From contig SPQJ01000007.1 of assembly GCA_004570425.1 (NCBI GenBank), positions 62,001 through 126,000 on the forward strand: 64,000 nt of DNA, in the 5' to 3' direction. The position numbers and the translations under genes were made by a program. How positions within the stretch are numbered: position 1 is the stretch's first letter; the number at the start of each line of letters is the position of its first letter. This document shows positions 27,001 to 34,832 of this stretch, one piece after another. This DNA is from Bacillus sp. AZ43. Lineage in GTDB: Bacteria > Actinomycetota > Actinomycetes > Mycobacteriales > Geodermatophilaceae. The notes below the pieces were generated by a model that saw nothing but the letters and a program-made list of their open reading frames with translations, made no database searches and was not told where the DNA came from.

Positions 27001-27431
27001 GCCGGGACGGCGGTGGATGTGGCCGCGACCGGCAGCGGTGGCGCCGTTGCGGTGGATGCGGGGCCGCCGGCGGCCAGTGGAGCGACGGTGAAGCCGACCG
27101 CGACGGCGGCGACCAGGGCGGCGGCCGGCCGCTGGAAGATCCCCAGCCCGGGGAGGGCCGGAACCGGCCGTACGCGGGCGTACGCCACGATCTCCGCCAC
27201 TGTCGCGGCGGTGAACAGTGCCCAGCACACCCACACCCCGGCTGCGAGGACGAGTCCGGCGAGCTGCCCGTTGTCGCGGGACGTCAGGACGGCGTCGACC
27301 TCGTCCAGCGACGGCAGGCTGTCCGGGACCAGGTGCAGAACCGCCATCAGCACCGGTACGCCGACGACGACGGCGAGCAGCGCCACGAGGGCGCCCACGG
27401 CCTTGAGCAGGCGGGCGGCGTGGCCGGTCAC
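24060..27431 (-). CDS. LysM-BTAD membrane protein at end of Tad pilus operon
   Basis: The protein has 1123 residues and starts at GTG 27431 (GTGA overlap with the TadG-like gene). In order: membrane helices near 10-35, 57-85 and 102-122; LysM 1 at 176-225 (YQVQRRDTLWALAERH); LysM 2 at 246-300 (VTVEPGDTLWDLTEE); a Pro/Thr-rich wall-spanning stretch of about 90 residues; another helix; a large cytoplasmic region; and a C-terminal BTAD-type helical domain (from about 870) as in SARP-like regulators. This architecture occurs in actinobacterial Flp pilus loci. It may link the cell wall to cytoplasmic signalling of the pilus, which is inference. Confidence 0.8.
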   Translation of the reverse strand: MTGHAARLLKAVGALVALLAVVVGVPVLMAVLHLVPDSLPSLDEVDAVLTSRDNGQLAGLVLAAGVWVCWALFTAATVAEIVAYARVRPVPALPGLGIFQRPAAALVAAVAVGFTVAPLAAGGPASTATAPPLPVAATSTAVPASAQYASAPVIAQTPVAYSMPDEHAPPVATTTYQVQRRDTLWALAERHLGDPLRYPEIARLNPTAVGPDNEIVPGSVLVLPPDAVGLPPMGPAPTTARIVEDVTVEPGDTLWDLTEEITGSGHNWRQAWELNRGRSQPGGATFTDPSLIRPGWTLSIPDPTSPATPAPSAPAPPAAEPAPPTTEPAPPSAPAPSSTPPADPTAPGTNAPPPATPGPATSAPTSSPTAAPNSVEPSLARPDETSTGSTSELPMVAFAAGGGLLLAGASLTALLRYRRRQFRQRRPGRMIGSAPPELLRVERALQEAGSVGSADVTWLDQALRALVQDLARVDAARLPDVVAACMTDDVLTLVLTEPASGAPEPWTVDSAGTRWSIRRDDPLTYDEQRRAYFFAPFPMLASVGYTAEGEHWLLDLERVATLSLSGDAERCLNLARFLAAELAHNTWSEMLQVTLVGFGKELAQINPDRLTHTDDVEKAIAALDGHLESVTEAMRMADVDVLSGRMRDVAGDAWAPHVLLIAPEVAKDSAGLERLMTAMKQQRAGGAVALVLIDDPDHAEAARWQLTVDEAGMLSVPALGVELIAQQIPADEAAQLAQVLALATVTDDRPVPPSRGDEAWDEHADACGGLRVDPSRASRRQPPAPAQADDVPVVHQTGTAAWTTNSVLPLSAQTYLNRAATTEQDVQALAPATDEDIRDQVEVADPALDADLADWADPSCPRPKLTLLGPVEVRAQGALPERNPRRQFYTEIVAYLATRPGGVTSERYATAIWPNEPDVVGKTKVRQSISIVRAWLGVNPATGADYLPPGVTAGGVGRYRIDDVLIDAELFRRLRVRGLARGVDGIADLRAALDLVTGRPFDLPASRQGSPGGYSWLVEENSRLDHEYAAMIVDVAHTVATHHLAAGEPELAAAAAHVALKAGSYEDVPLLDLVAACDAQDNRAEADAYVARILANHDAEVEEDLPPRTAEILFRRQWINRAS

Positions 27432-27853
27432 GACAGGCCCTCACCGGAGGTGACCCCGACCAGCAGCTGGGCGGTGTGCACGCGGGTCTGGCTGACCGGG
27501 ATGCCCAGCAGGGGTGTCGAGTCGGTGACCGTCACGCTGACCTCCACGATGCCGGGGCCTGTGACGGTCACCGTGCCGGTCGCGCCGGCTTGGTCGAGGT
27601 AGGAACGGGCCGCGGTCGCCGCCAACTGTGCGTCGGTGCTGCCGCCGGTGGGAACCGGGCCGATGGCGATGCTGGCCGCGCGGGCTGCCTCAGCCGAGTA
27701 GGTGTCGGCGCGGTTGGCGGCCTGGATCGCGGTCCCGGCGTCGACGAGTGCGGTGACCAGGACGCCGACGATGAGCACGATGAAGCAGAACAGCACGGCC
27801 ACGGACCCCCGGTCGTCCCGGAGTCCAGCGCTGGCGTGCGGGCGGGGTGTCAC
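27428..27853 (-). CDS. TadG/TadE-like minor pilin protein lacking the Glu5 residue
   Basis: The protein has 141 residues, starting at GTG 27853. The leader DDRGSVAVLFCFIVLIVGV is prepilin-like (short basic leader, Gly, then a hydrophobic helix) but has Leu where the +5 Glu of TadE proteins would stand. The C-terminal part is a small beta-rich domain ending in LLVGVTSGEGLS. Rv3660c-neighbourhood TadE-like proteins have this form. It overlaps both neighbours by 4 bp. It is likely a minor or pseudo-pilin of the Tad system. Confidence 0.75.
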   Translation of the reverse strand: MTPRPHASAGLRDDRGSVAVLFCFIVLIVGVLVTALVDAGTAIQAANRADTYSAEAARAASIAIGPVPTGGSTDAQLAATAARSYLDQAGATGTVTVTGPGIVEVSVTVTDSTPLLGIPVSQTRVHTAQLLVGVTSGEGLS

Positions 27854-28314
27854 GACAGGTCCCTGGCAGGGTCGAGCGGGCTGGTGGCGCTGTCGTGCAG
27901 CGTCCGAGAGCCGGGCAGGCCGGCAACTCCGATGTCGGAGAGGTCGACGGTGCACGTCACGGCGACGGTGACCGATGCCGAGGCGCCCGGCGGCGCAGTG
28001 AACCTGGAGGTGTCGACGCTGACCTGGACGTCGATGCAGTGCAGGCCCTGGCTCGTCAGTGCGGTGGTGGCGGTGTCGGTGGCGATCTGCTGGGCCGCGG
28101 CGGCCGATCGGGCCAGCGAGGCGTCCCGCGCCGCGATCCCGGCGACTCCGCTGATGCGGTCGCCGGCCACCGCGATCCGGGCGCCGACCACGAGCATGGC
28201 CACCACGAGGAGTCCGACCGGCAGCAGGATCGCCAGCTCCACCGACTCCGAGCCTCGGTCGTCCCGCCACCGCCGTCGGCGGCCGTTCGGAGCCGGCTGC
28301 AGGTCGGGGCTCAT
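27850..28314 (-). CDS. TadE/F-like pseudopilin
   Basis: The protein has 154 residues. The prepilin motif is RGSESVELAILLPVG, where cleavage after Gly puts Glu at +5, followed by a hydrophobic helix and a soluble domain with one Cys pair (LHCIDVQ and VTCTVD). It starts at ATG 28314, overlapping the previous stop by 4 bp. A structural minor pilin of the Tad/Flp pilus, expected to be processed by the prepilin peptidase encoded at 35697-36335. Confidence 0.8.
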   Translation of the reverse strand: MSPDLQPAPNGRRRRWRDDRGSESVELAILLPVGLLVVAMLVVGARIAVAGDRISGVAGIAARDASLARSAAAAQQIATDTATTALTSQGLHCIDVQVSVDTSRFTAPPGASASVTVAVTCTVDLSDIGVAGLPGSRTLHDSATSPLDPARDLS

Positions 28315-28781
28315 GGCGAGTCCGGGGTGGTGAAGCGTTCCTTGCCGCGCACCACGGTGACATCGACGGTCGGGGCGAAGCCGGGCAGCGGGATCACGTT
28401 GGGCACGCTGGCGGTGACGTGCACCGAGACCGTGGTGGCGGTGCCGGACTCGGTCACCGAGTACCGGGTGATCGCGCCGGTCCCGAGCCTGGCCAGGTAC
28501 GTGTCCGCTGCCGCCTGCCCCGCTTCCCCGGTCGCCCCGTGGACGCTGGCGGCGCGGGCTCCGACGTGCGCCGCGGCGTCGGCCGCTTCCCGGGCGAAGT
28601 ACCACAGCGCGAGCTGCGGGCCGGCCAACAGCAGCGCGACGATGATGGGAAACAGGATCGCGAACTCGACGCTGGATGAGCCCCGCTCGCTGCCGCGGCC
28701 GCGGTGTCGGCGGGAGCCCGGGCGCGCGACTGGACCGTGCGGCGAGGATGCCGCACGGTTCGGAGTCCGCGCCTCGAGCAT
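28311..28781 (-). CDS. tadE: TadE-family pseudopilin
   Basis: The protein has 156 residues. The motif RGSSSVEFAILFPIIVALLL is a textbook TadE leader and helix: cleavage after Gly, Ser-rich +1 to +3, Glu at +5, Phe at +6. A basic N-terminal leader of about 34 residues precedes it. The soluble domain follows. It is encoded 16 bp after the small pilin gene and overlaps the next TadE-like gene by 4 bp. Confidence 0.85.
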   Translation of the reverse strand: MLEARTPNRAASSPHGPVARPGSRRHRGRGSERGSSSVEFAILFPIIVALLLAGPQLALWYFAREAADAAAHVGARAASVHGATGEAGQAAADTYLARLGTGAITRYSVTESGTATTVSVHVTASVPNVIPLPGFAPTVDVTVVRGKERFTTPDSP

Positions 28782-28797
28782 GAAACCGCTGCCGGTT

Positions 28798-29037
28798 CTA
28801 CTGGAACAGCGACGTCTTGCTGGCCACGAACGCGATGGCCGCTGCGCTGACCGCGCCGCCCAGCGCGATGGCCAGGATGACCATGAACGCCTTCTCCGAG
28901 GAGTCCGAGCCTCGGTCGTCGGCGACGTGATCGGCGCTTAGCCAGGCCAGGACTGACAGCGCCATGACGGACAGGGCCGTGACGCACTGCGCCACGACGG
29001 CCTGGGCGCCCCGGCGCCGGATGGTGAGCTGGAACAT
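28798..29037 (-). CDS. Putative major Flp-type pilin with membrane leader
   Basis: The protein has 79 residues. A perfect GGAGG ribosome binding site lies 7 nt before ATG 29037. Near residue 42, RGSDSSEKAFMVILAIALGG fits a class-III prepilin site (cut after Gly, Glu at +5, then a hydrophobic helix). The mature product would be about 36 residues, the size of Flp pilins. Unusually, the leader itself contains a hydrophobic helix (residues about 14-35). Position after tadC and before tadE, with a strong ribosome binding site, suggests the abundant pilus subunit. Confidence 0.7.
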   Translation of the reverse strand: MFQLTIRRRGAQAVVAQCVTALSVMALSVLAWLSADHVADDRGSDSSEKAFMVILAIALGGAVSAAAIAFVASKTSLFQ

Positions 29038-29063
29038 GGGAAACCTCCGGGTAGGCGGTGCGG

Positions 29064-29963
29064 TCAGGACGAGATCCCGAACATGCGGAGCATGAAGGGG
29101 ACGAGCACGAACAAGGTCAGTCCGGTGACCAGCAGCGCCAGCGGGCGGGACATCCGCTCGCTGACCTGGTTGGCCTCGGTACGGGCGTCGGACAGCTCGG
29201 CGTGCCGAAGCGTGCGGGCGCTGGCCAGCAGGGTGTTGTAGACCGAGGCACCGTCGGCGGCCACTGCCGCGATGTCGGCGAGGTTGCGCAGCTCGGCGAC
29301 CTGTAGCTCCTCACCGAGGTCGCGCAGCTCGCCCCAGGGTTTGCGGCCGGACAGCGCCGCGCGGCGGATGGCGCGGCGCATGCGGACGAACGGCATGCTG
29401 CCCGAGATCTCGGCGGCCTCTTCCAGTGCCTGCTCCACCGAGCCCCGCGCGCGACGTTCACCGGCCACCAGGGTGAGGAAGGACTCCAGGTTGCTCCGGA
29501 ACTCCACCCGCGCCTTCTCCGCCGCCTCGCGTGCCTCGGCTGAGGGCAGAAACCACCCGACGACGGCGATCCCCAGCCCGACCACGACGGGCAGGACGAA
29601 AGGCACCGGGACGTCGAGCAGCACGAACACCAGGCCGAACAGCGACGGAGCGAGCAAGCCGGCGAGCGCCAGGGTCAGCTTGCGGCCCGCGAGCTGAGCG
29701 CGGGTCCAGCCAATGATCGCCAAGTCGGCGTCTGAGACGCCCAGATGCCCGTCCAACGCCCGCGCCACCGGCCCCGGCAGCCAGTCCCACCGGTCTCGGG
29801 TGGACGTCGTCACCGCCGGCGCCGTTCGCACGGTCGGCTCGGCCGCCAACTGCTCCAGTGCGGCCACCAGTGACGGCGGCACTGGACGCAGTGCACGGAC
29901 CGCGAGGACGAGGCCGCCCGCGATGAGCATCCCGGCGAGGGTGGCCGTCTGCAGCCCGGTCAC
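29064..29963 (-). CDS. tadC: TadC inner-membrane pilus assembly protein
   Basis: The protein has 299 residues, starting at GTG 29963 with a GTGA overlap. It has membrane helices near residues 5-22, 100-145 and at the C-terminus (ALLVTGLTLFVLVPFMLRMF), and a T2SSF/GspF-type cytoplasmic helical domain with FLTLVAGERRARGSVEQAL. TadB and TadC together form the platform that couples the TadA motor to pilin polymerisation. The open frame extends upstream into tadB but is non-coding there. Confidence 0.88.
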   Translation of the reverse strand: MTGLQTATLAGMLIAGGLVLAVRALRPVPPSLVAALEQLAAEPTVRTAPAVTTSTRDRWDWLPGPVARALDGHLGVSDADLAIIGWTRAQLAGRKLTLALAGLLAPSLFGLVFVLLDVPVPFVLPVVVGLGIAVVGWFLPSAEAREAAEKARVEFRSNLESFLTLVAGERRARGSVEQALEEAAEISGSMPFVRMRRAIRRAALSGRKPWGELRDLGEELQVAELRNLADIAAVAADGASVYNTLLASARTLRHAELSDARTEANQVSERMSRPLALLVTGLTLFVLVPFMLRMFGISS

Positions 29964-30826
29964 CGGTGCACCGGAGCCTGGTCCGGGTCGAAGAGCACCC
30001 GCGGGGGCTTGACCGGGTCGGACAACCGGCGCATCCATCGCAGCGACGTCGCGAAGATCGCAACCACTGCCAGCAGGGCGATCTGCCCCACCGGCGTCGA
30101 GTAGCCCGACAGGAAGGTCCGGGCGAACAGGGTCATCCCGACCACCAGCACCAGGGTCACCACAACGATGGTGCGCATGTTCGACCGCGGCTTGGCGCGT
30201 TCGGCCTCCACTTCACGGACCATGCGGGAGCGGTCGTCGAGGTCGGCGGCCAGCGCGGTGAGCACCTCGGCGAGCCCCGGCCCGCCGTTGCGCTCCCGCA
30301 GGATGAGCACCATGGCGATCTTCTCGGCGGCCGGGTCGTCGATCTCGCGGGCGAACTGCCGCAGCGCCGTCTCGGTGCCCTGTGGCCCCATCCTGGTCAC
30401 CAGGTTGGTGACCGCCGGGGCGATCGGCTCCGGCACCGAGCTCAGGGAGCGACGCAGCGCATCGCGCGTCGACCCGGCGGCGCCGGAGCTGATCAAATCG
30501 GCCAGCCGCCGCGTCCAGTCCGCCAGCGCCTCGGACGTGGCGATCAGCCGCTTGGCTTCCTTGCCGCCGCCGAGCACCTTCGGAATGAACACGACACCGC
30601 CGGCAGCGCCCAGCGCCGCGGCCGGCCAGCCAGTGACCAGCAGGACGAGCACGCCGGCTGCCAGCGCACCGAGAAGCAGCGGAGTGGCCCCCCGCCGCGA
30701 GGACGAGCGCACCGACGGCGAGCGCTCCGGCAGGAAGGAGACGCCGCGCACCGCCCCGACGACGCCGACCAGGCCGGCCGCGAGCAGCAACCCGGCCAGG
30801 GTCAGGAGCAGGCCACCGGCCGTCAC
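29960..30826 (-). CDS. tadB: TadB inner-membrane pilus assembly protein
   Basis: The protein has 288 residues, starting at GTG 30826 (GTGA overlap with tadA). It has N-terminal membrane helices (residues 3-25 and about 50-83), a T2SSF-type domain with DWTRRLADLISSGAAG and LILRERNGGPGLAEVLTAL, and C-terminal helices near 217-263. It forms the assembly platform with TadC, encoded directly downstream. Confidence 0.88.
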   Translation of the reverse strand: MTAGGLLLTLAGLLLAAGLVGVVGAVRGVSFLPERSPSVRSSSRRGATPLLLGALAAGVLVLLVTGWPAAALGAAGGVVFIPKVLGGGKEAKRLIATSEALADWTRRLADLISSGAAGSTRDALRRSLSSVPEPIAPAVTNLVTRMGPQGTETALRQFAREIDDPAAEKIAMVLILRERNGGPGLAEVLTALAADLDDRSRMVREVEAERAKPRSNMRTIVVVTLVLVVGMTLFARTFLSGYSTPVGQIALLAVVAIFATSLRWMRRLSDPVKPPRVLFDPDQAPVHR

Positions 30827-32352
30827 GACGCACGCTCGCGGCGGTGAGGACCGGTGTGCCAATCCGAGGCGCCCGGGTGCAGCCAGTTCAGATCGAAGCC
30901 GACCGCGGTCAGCCGCTCGGCCAGCGACTCGCTGAGCATCCCCGGCCCCGTGGCCTGGGCGCGCCCGTCCTCGGCGCGCGGCGCGAAGATCGGCTTGAGG
31001 TCCGGCCGACCGGAGTCGCCGATCGGGCCGAGTTCGTAGATGCCGGAGACGTACCGGGCGTAGTCACGGTCGCGATGCACGTGCACGACCAGGTTCAGGG
31101 CGGCCAGCGAGCGCAGCACCAGCTCCGGGGACGGGGCCGGATGCGCCTTCAGCGCGTTGATCAGCACCTTGTCGAACACGCCGTCGGCCGACGGTGAGTG
31201 GATCGTGCACATGACCGACGAGATGCCGCTGGTCGCCGCCTCCAGCAGATAGGTGACGTAGGCACCGCGGACCTCCCCGACGAGCACCCAGGTCGGGGAC
31301 GCGCGCAGCGCCAGGTGCAGCGCATCCCCCATGTCGAACCCCCCTCTGCCTTCAGCGTTGGGTAGCCGGGACTCGAACGGTCGGCAGACCGCGTGCCGCC
31401 TGACCAGCTGCCGGCGCTCGGGATCCCACCGAGGCAGGTGCAGACCCAGCTCCCGCTCGTCCTCCACGGTGATGACCACGTTGTTCCACGGGATGGCGTT
31501 GCCCAGCGCGCGCAGCAGCGTTGTCTTGCCGACCCCCGGCGCTCCGCTGACCAGCGGAGATGCGCCGGCGAGGATCGCCGCATGCAGGAAGCCTCGCACC
31601 GGTGAGTCGACCATGTTCATCTCGTGCAGGTCGTCGAGGCTCGGATCACTGAACCGGTGCACCCGGATCACCCCGGCCGGGCGCGGCAGCACGTCCATAG
31701 CCGCCTGCAGCCGCGCGCCGAGCTCGGTCACGCCCTTCAGCCGCACGTTCAGGATGGGGCTGGCTGAGGAGAACTCGCGGCTGGTCTGACCGTCGTCCGA
31801 CCGTGAACCGATCGACCGCAGCAGCTGCTCGAGCTCCTCGTCGCTGGAGGCGATCGCCGGCCCGGGCACGAGTTGGCCGCTGGCCATCCGCAGCATCGTC
31901 GGCTCGCAGCCCTCGAAGTGGATGTCCTCCACGTCGTCCCGGGCCATCAGGGGAGCCAGTCGCCCCAGCCCGTCCAGCTCGGCCAGCACGGCCGCGAAGA
32001 TCCTGTCCTCGGTGGTCACTTCCGGCGCCGGACGGCCGCGATTGGCCTCGTGCAACAGCCACTGGTCGTACTCGTCGCGGATCAACTTCCGGGTCAGCTC
32101 GCGCCGCGGGCCCGGGGCGTAGTTCCTGTCCTCCACCGTCAACCGGGTCGACACCCGGTCACGCAACTCCACCACGACGCGGTACTCGGTGCTGGTGAGC
32201 TCCTTGGTATCGGCTGGTGTGGCGTCGACCGGCGCGGCCACCGCAGCCAGCGGCTCTGGCGGCGGCAACGGCGGACGCTCGCGGGCGGGCCGCGGCAGGT
32301 CAGGGGCGGCAGGCACTTCCAGCCGCGGCGACGCGGTGTCCTCGTTCCTCAT
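30823..32352 (-). CDS. tadA: TadA/CpaF pilus assembly ATPase
   Basis: The protein has 509 residues of the VirB11/GspE secretion ATPase superfamily. Walker A is SGAPGVGKT (269-277), with an Asp-box-like ITVEDERELG (294-303), Walker B VLVGEVRG (356-363) and a His-box-like MCTIHS (381-386). The N-terminal 50 residues are Pro-rich and disordered. It powers pilin polymerisation and possibly retraction. It overlaps tadZ upstream and tadB downstream by 4 bp. Confidence 0.92.
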   Translation of the reverse strand: MRNEDTASPRLEVPAAPDLPRPARERPPLPPPEPLAAVAAPVDATPADTKELTSTEYRVVVELRDRVSTRLTVEDRNYAPGPRRELTRKLIRDEYDQWLLHEANRGRPAPEVTTEDRIFAAVLAELDGLGRLAPLMARDDVEDIHFEGCEPTMLRMASGQLVPGPAIASSDEELEQLLRSIGSRSDDGQTSREFSSASPILNVRLKGVTELGARLQAAMDVLPRPAGVIRVHRFSDPSLDDLHEMNMVDSPVRGFLHAAILAGASPLVSGAPGVGKTTLLRALGNAIPWNNVVITVEDERELGLHLPRWDPERRQLVRRHAVCRPFESRLPNAEGRGGFDMGDALHLALRASPTWVLVGEVRGAYVTYLLEAATSGISSVMCTIHSPSADGVFDKVLINALKAHPAPSPELVLRSLAALNLVVHVHRDRDYARYVSGIYELGPIGDSGRPDLKPIFAPRAEDGRAQATGPGMLSESLAERLTAVGFDLNWLHPGASDWHTGPHRRERAS

Positions 32353-33131
32353 CCGGCCACCACCTCGGCGACACGGGACGCCTCGGTCGGACTGGTCAGC
32401 GTCTTGGCCAGGGACGCCGCCGCGCGCAGCAGTGCGGACCGTTGCAGCGTCTTCGGGTTGACCGTCGCGCCGTCGGAGAGCGCCTGCGCTGCGGTCCGGT
32501 CATAGGGCAACGTGCCCGCCAGCGGTAGGTCCAACGCCTTGGCGACTTCGCCGGCGGAGTACGGCCCGTCCCCGACCACGAGTGCCGTGACCTTCGCCAA
32601 GTCGCCGAGCTCGTGTCGCAGTCGTTGCGTCGCATCCTGCGCCGCGTGCACCGACCGCACGCTGGGCCGCACCGCCAGCAGCACCCGGTCAGCGGCCCGC
32701 AGCACCGGCCAGCAGCCGCGCTCGGTCACCAGTCGTCCGGCGTCGACCAAGGCGTCCCGCCCGATCGACGCGCTCGCCGTGTGAAGGGCCGAGGCCAGCC
32801 GCTCCCATGCGTCGGCGGTGAACGAGGTGCCCTGCGCGGCGGTCGTCACTCCTGGAACCAGCCACACCTGCGGCTGCTCGGGAAGCTGCACCGCATGCTG
32901 GGCGACCATCGTGGCGGCCTGCATCGCCGGGACACCCCGCCGGGCCGCCGTCGACCATGACAGGAGTCCCCGGTCGGCGCCGACCCGGCCGGCCAGCAGC
33001 CCCGGCGCCATGTCCCCGCCAGCCGGGTCACAGTCGGCGACGAGCAATGGCCCGGGCCACGCCAGGGCCAACGCCCAGGTCGAGGTGGTCACCCCGGGCG
33101 CGGCCTTCCCCGAGGTCACGACGGTGAGCAT
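32349..33131 (-). CDS. TadZ/CpaE-like MinD-family protein with altered P-loop
   Basis: The protein has 260 residues. It begins TVVTSGKAAPGVTTSTWALA, where the MinD deviant Walker A (SGKGGVGKTT) is expected: the signature lysine is present but the P-loop lysine is Val. The segment LLVADCDPAGGDMAPGL matches the switch region of MinD proteins. TadZ/CpaE proteins localise the Tad machine and often have degenerate ATP sites. It lies 4 bp after the cpaB-like gene. Confidence 0.8.
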   Translation of the reverse strand: MLTVVTSGKAAPGVTTSTWALALAWPGPLLVADCDPAGGDMAPGLLAGRVGADRGLLSWSTAARRGVPAMQAATMVAQHAVQLPEQPQVWLVPGVTTAAQGTSFTADAWERLASALHTASASIGRDALVDAGRLVTERGCWPVLRAADRVLLAVRPSVRSVHAAQDATQRLRHELGDLAKVTALVVGDGPYSAGEVAKALDLPLAGTLPYDRTAAQALSDGATVNPKTLQRSALLRAAASLAKTLTSPTEASRVAEVVAG

Positions 33132-33135
33132 CAGG

Positions 33136-33870
33136 TCACCGCCCCGCCGGCAGCAGGATCAACGCCAGGTTGCCGGTTGAGGCGAGCTCGGCCACCCGCA
33201 CGCCGTCGTCGGCGCTGACTCGCACGTCGATCACCGTCACCTGTGTGGCCTGGTTGAGCGCCCCCACCTCGGCGACCGTCGCCTCGATCGGCTGATCGGG
33301 CGCGCCGTTGGTCACGCCGGTCGGGGTACCGCTGCCACCGGTCGAGCCGGTGCTGCCGGGCGTCGCCACGATCAGCACCTGCTGCCCGGGGCTCAGCCCT
33401 TGGGACGGGAACTGCCCCTCCCGCATCGGCAGGGCGACCAGCATCTCCCCCGCCGCGAACCCGCTGTCCGGGCCGACCTGGGCGCCGGTCAGCAGCTCTC
33501 CCCGGGTCAGTGGAACCTGGGCGACCATCCCGACGATCTGGGACCGCTGCGAGGCAGGGATCGGCGACAAGTTGGGGTCCGACGTCACGTTCGCGACCGT
33601 CAAGTCCTCCGTGGTGATCGTCGAGCCCAGCTGCACGTCTCGGGCGACCGCAAGCACCTCCGTGCGCGCGGTCAGCATCTGGCCCGCGGCGAGGGCCAGC
33701 AGTCCCCCGAACAGCACGAGCAGCACGCTCAGGACCAGCGACTTGCGGCTGGTACGTCTCCTCGCCGCGGCGCTACGCACCGGTGGAGCCGGCGGCGGCG
33801 CGGCCTCTGGCGCCGGAGCCGGATAGCGCCCGGCCGCCGGCGACGCCATCCCGTTGACCCGCGTCGTCAC
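33136..33870 (-). CDS. CpaB/RcpC-like SAF-domain protein
   Basis: The protein has 244 residues, starting at GTG 33870 (GTGA overlap). A membrane helix lies at about residues 43-65, followed by an SAF domain (VAVARDVQLGSTITTEDLTV, then MVAQVPLTRGELL) as in CpaB/RcpC pilus assembly proteins. These extracytoplasmic proteins help the pilus pass the envelope. The C-terminus ends with a conserved-looking LALILLPAGR. Confidence 0.82.
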   Translation of the reverse strand: MTTRVNGMASPAAGRYPAPAPEAAPPPAPPVRSAAARRRTSRKSLVLSVLLVLFGGLLALAAGQMLTARTEVLAVARDVQLGSTITTEDLTVANVTSDPNLSPIPASQRSQIVGMVAQVPLTRGELLTGAQVGPDSGFAAGEMLVALPMREGQFPSQGLSPGQQVLIVATPGSTGSTGGSGTPTGVTNGAPDQPIEATVAEVGALNQATQVTVIDVRVSADDGVRVAELASTGNLALILLPAGR

Positions 33871-34832
33871 CTGATCACCACCGACTGCACCTCCGCCACC
33901 GCGAACGTCTCGTTCGAGGTCGTCGTCAGATTCGGCAGCGTGCCGGTGGCACCCGTCGACGACGTCCAAGTGACCGACCACTGGATGCCGTACGTCGCCG
34001 TCACGCGCTCACCGGGCTGGTGGATCGATGACTGCGGGTACCGGTAGTTACAACCAGCCGGCGACGCGGCCCACACCCCGTCACCCCGCTGCCAGGCCAC
34101 ACCAGGACCCGGGCACGACACCGGGGCAGCCCCATCGCCCGGCGTGAACGACAGCGCCGTCGGTGTCACCGTCACCTGCGCCCACACACCTCCGGCGTCG
34201 GCACGCGCGGTCAGTGCTCGGAACGATCCCGGGTCGGTCCAGAACCAGGTGTAGGCGTTGACGACCGTGAACGGCTGCCCGTCCTGCAGAGTGCCGGCTG
34301 GGTACCGGCCCGTCGTCGGTGATGGCACCGTCATTGTGCTGAGCGCCTGTTGCGCGAGCTGCGCTGGATCGATCGCGGCCGGAACCCCCGGCGGGTTCGC
34401 CGACCAGAAGCTGAAGCCGTTGGTACCGGGGAAAGCTCCACCGCCGGTGTAGGAAAGGCAGCTGTAGATGGCGCCGTCCGTACGACCGCCCCAGATCGGC
34501 GAGTCCTTGGGAGGCTGTTGGGTCATCGCCTCCACGTAGCACTGCATGTCCTGCACCCACCACGCCTGGCCCTCCTGGCACGGAATGACGGCGCCTGAGG
34601 GGGTGACAGTGCAGGCCGCCGCAGGCGTGCCGCCATCCCTGTCGGGAGACGTCGCGACCGGTGGGTCCGCCGTCCCATGGGCATCCTCGGCCGTCTCGAC
34701 TCCGACTACACAGATGCCGTGCGAGTCGTACTGCTGGCAGGTCGCCGGATCAGCGACAGCAGTTGGCGAAAGGACCAGCGAGGCGCACACGCACAGCAGC
34801 GCTCCCGCCAGGGCGAGGACTACCCGTCGCAT
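33867..34832 (-). CDS. Secreted protein of the Tad operon, function unknown
   Basis: The protein has 321 residues from ATG 34832, preceded by GGCGGAG. A signal peptide (ALAGALLCVCASLVLSPTAVA) ends near residue 28. The mature part has at least six cysteines, many Trp and Tyr, and ends in a beta-rich segment (GIQWSVTWTSSTGATGTL), so it is probably a folded surface domain. Similar exported proteins accompany actinobacterial T4SS and Tad loci and are often misnamed ATP/GTP-binding. No nucleotide motif is seen. It overlaps the lipoprotein gene by 13 bp. Confidence 0.65.
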   Translation of the reverse strand: MRRVVLALAGALLCVCASLVLSPTAVADPATCQQYDSHGICVVGVETAEDAHGTADPPVATSPDRDGGTPAAACTVTPSGAVIPCQEGQAWWVQDMQCYVEAMTQQPPKDSPIWGGRTDGAIYSCLSYTGGGAFPGTNGFSFWSANPPGVPAAIDPAQLAQQALSTMTVPSPTTGRYPAGTLQDGQPFTVVNAYTWFWTDPGSFRALTARADAGGVWAQVTVTPTALSFTPGDGAAPVSCPGPGVAWQRGDGVWAASPAGCNYRYPQSSIHQPGERVTATYGIQWSVTWTSSTGATGTLPNLTTTSNETFAVAEVQSVVIR

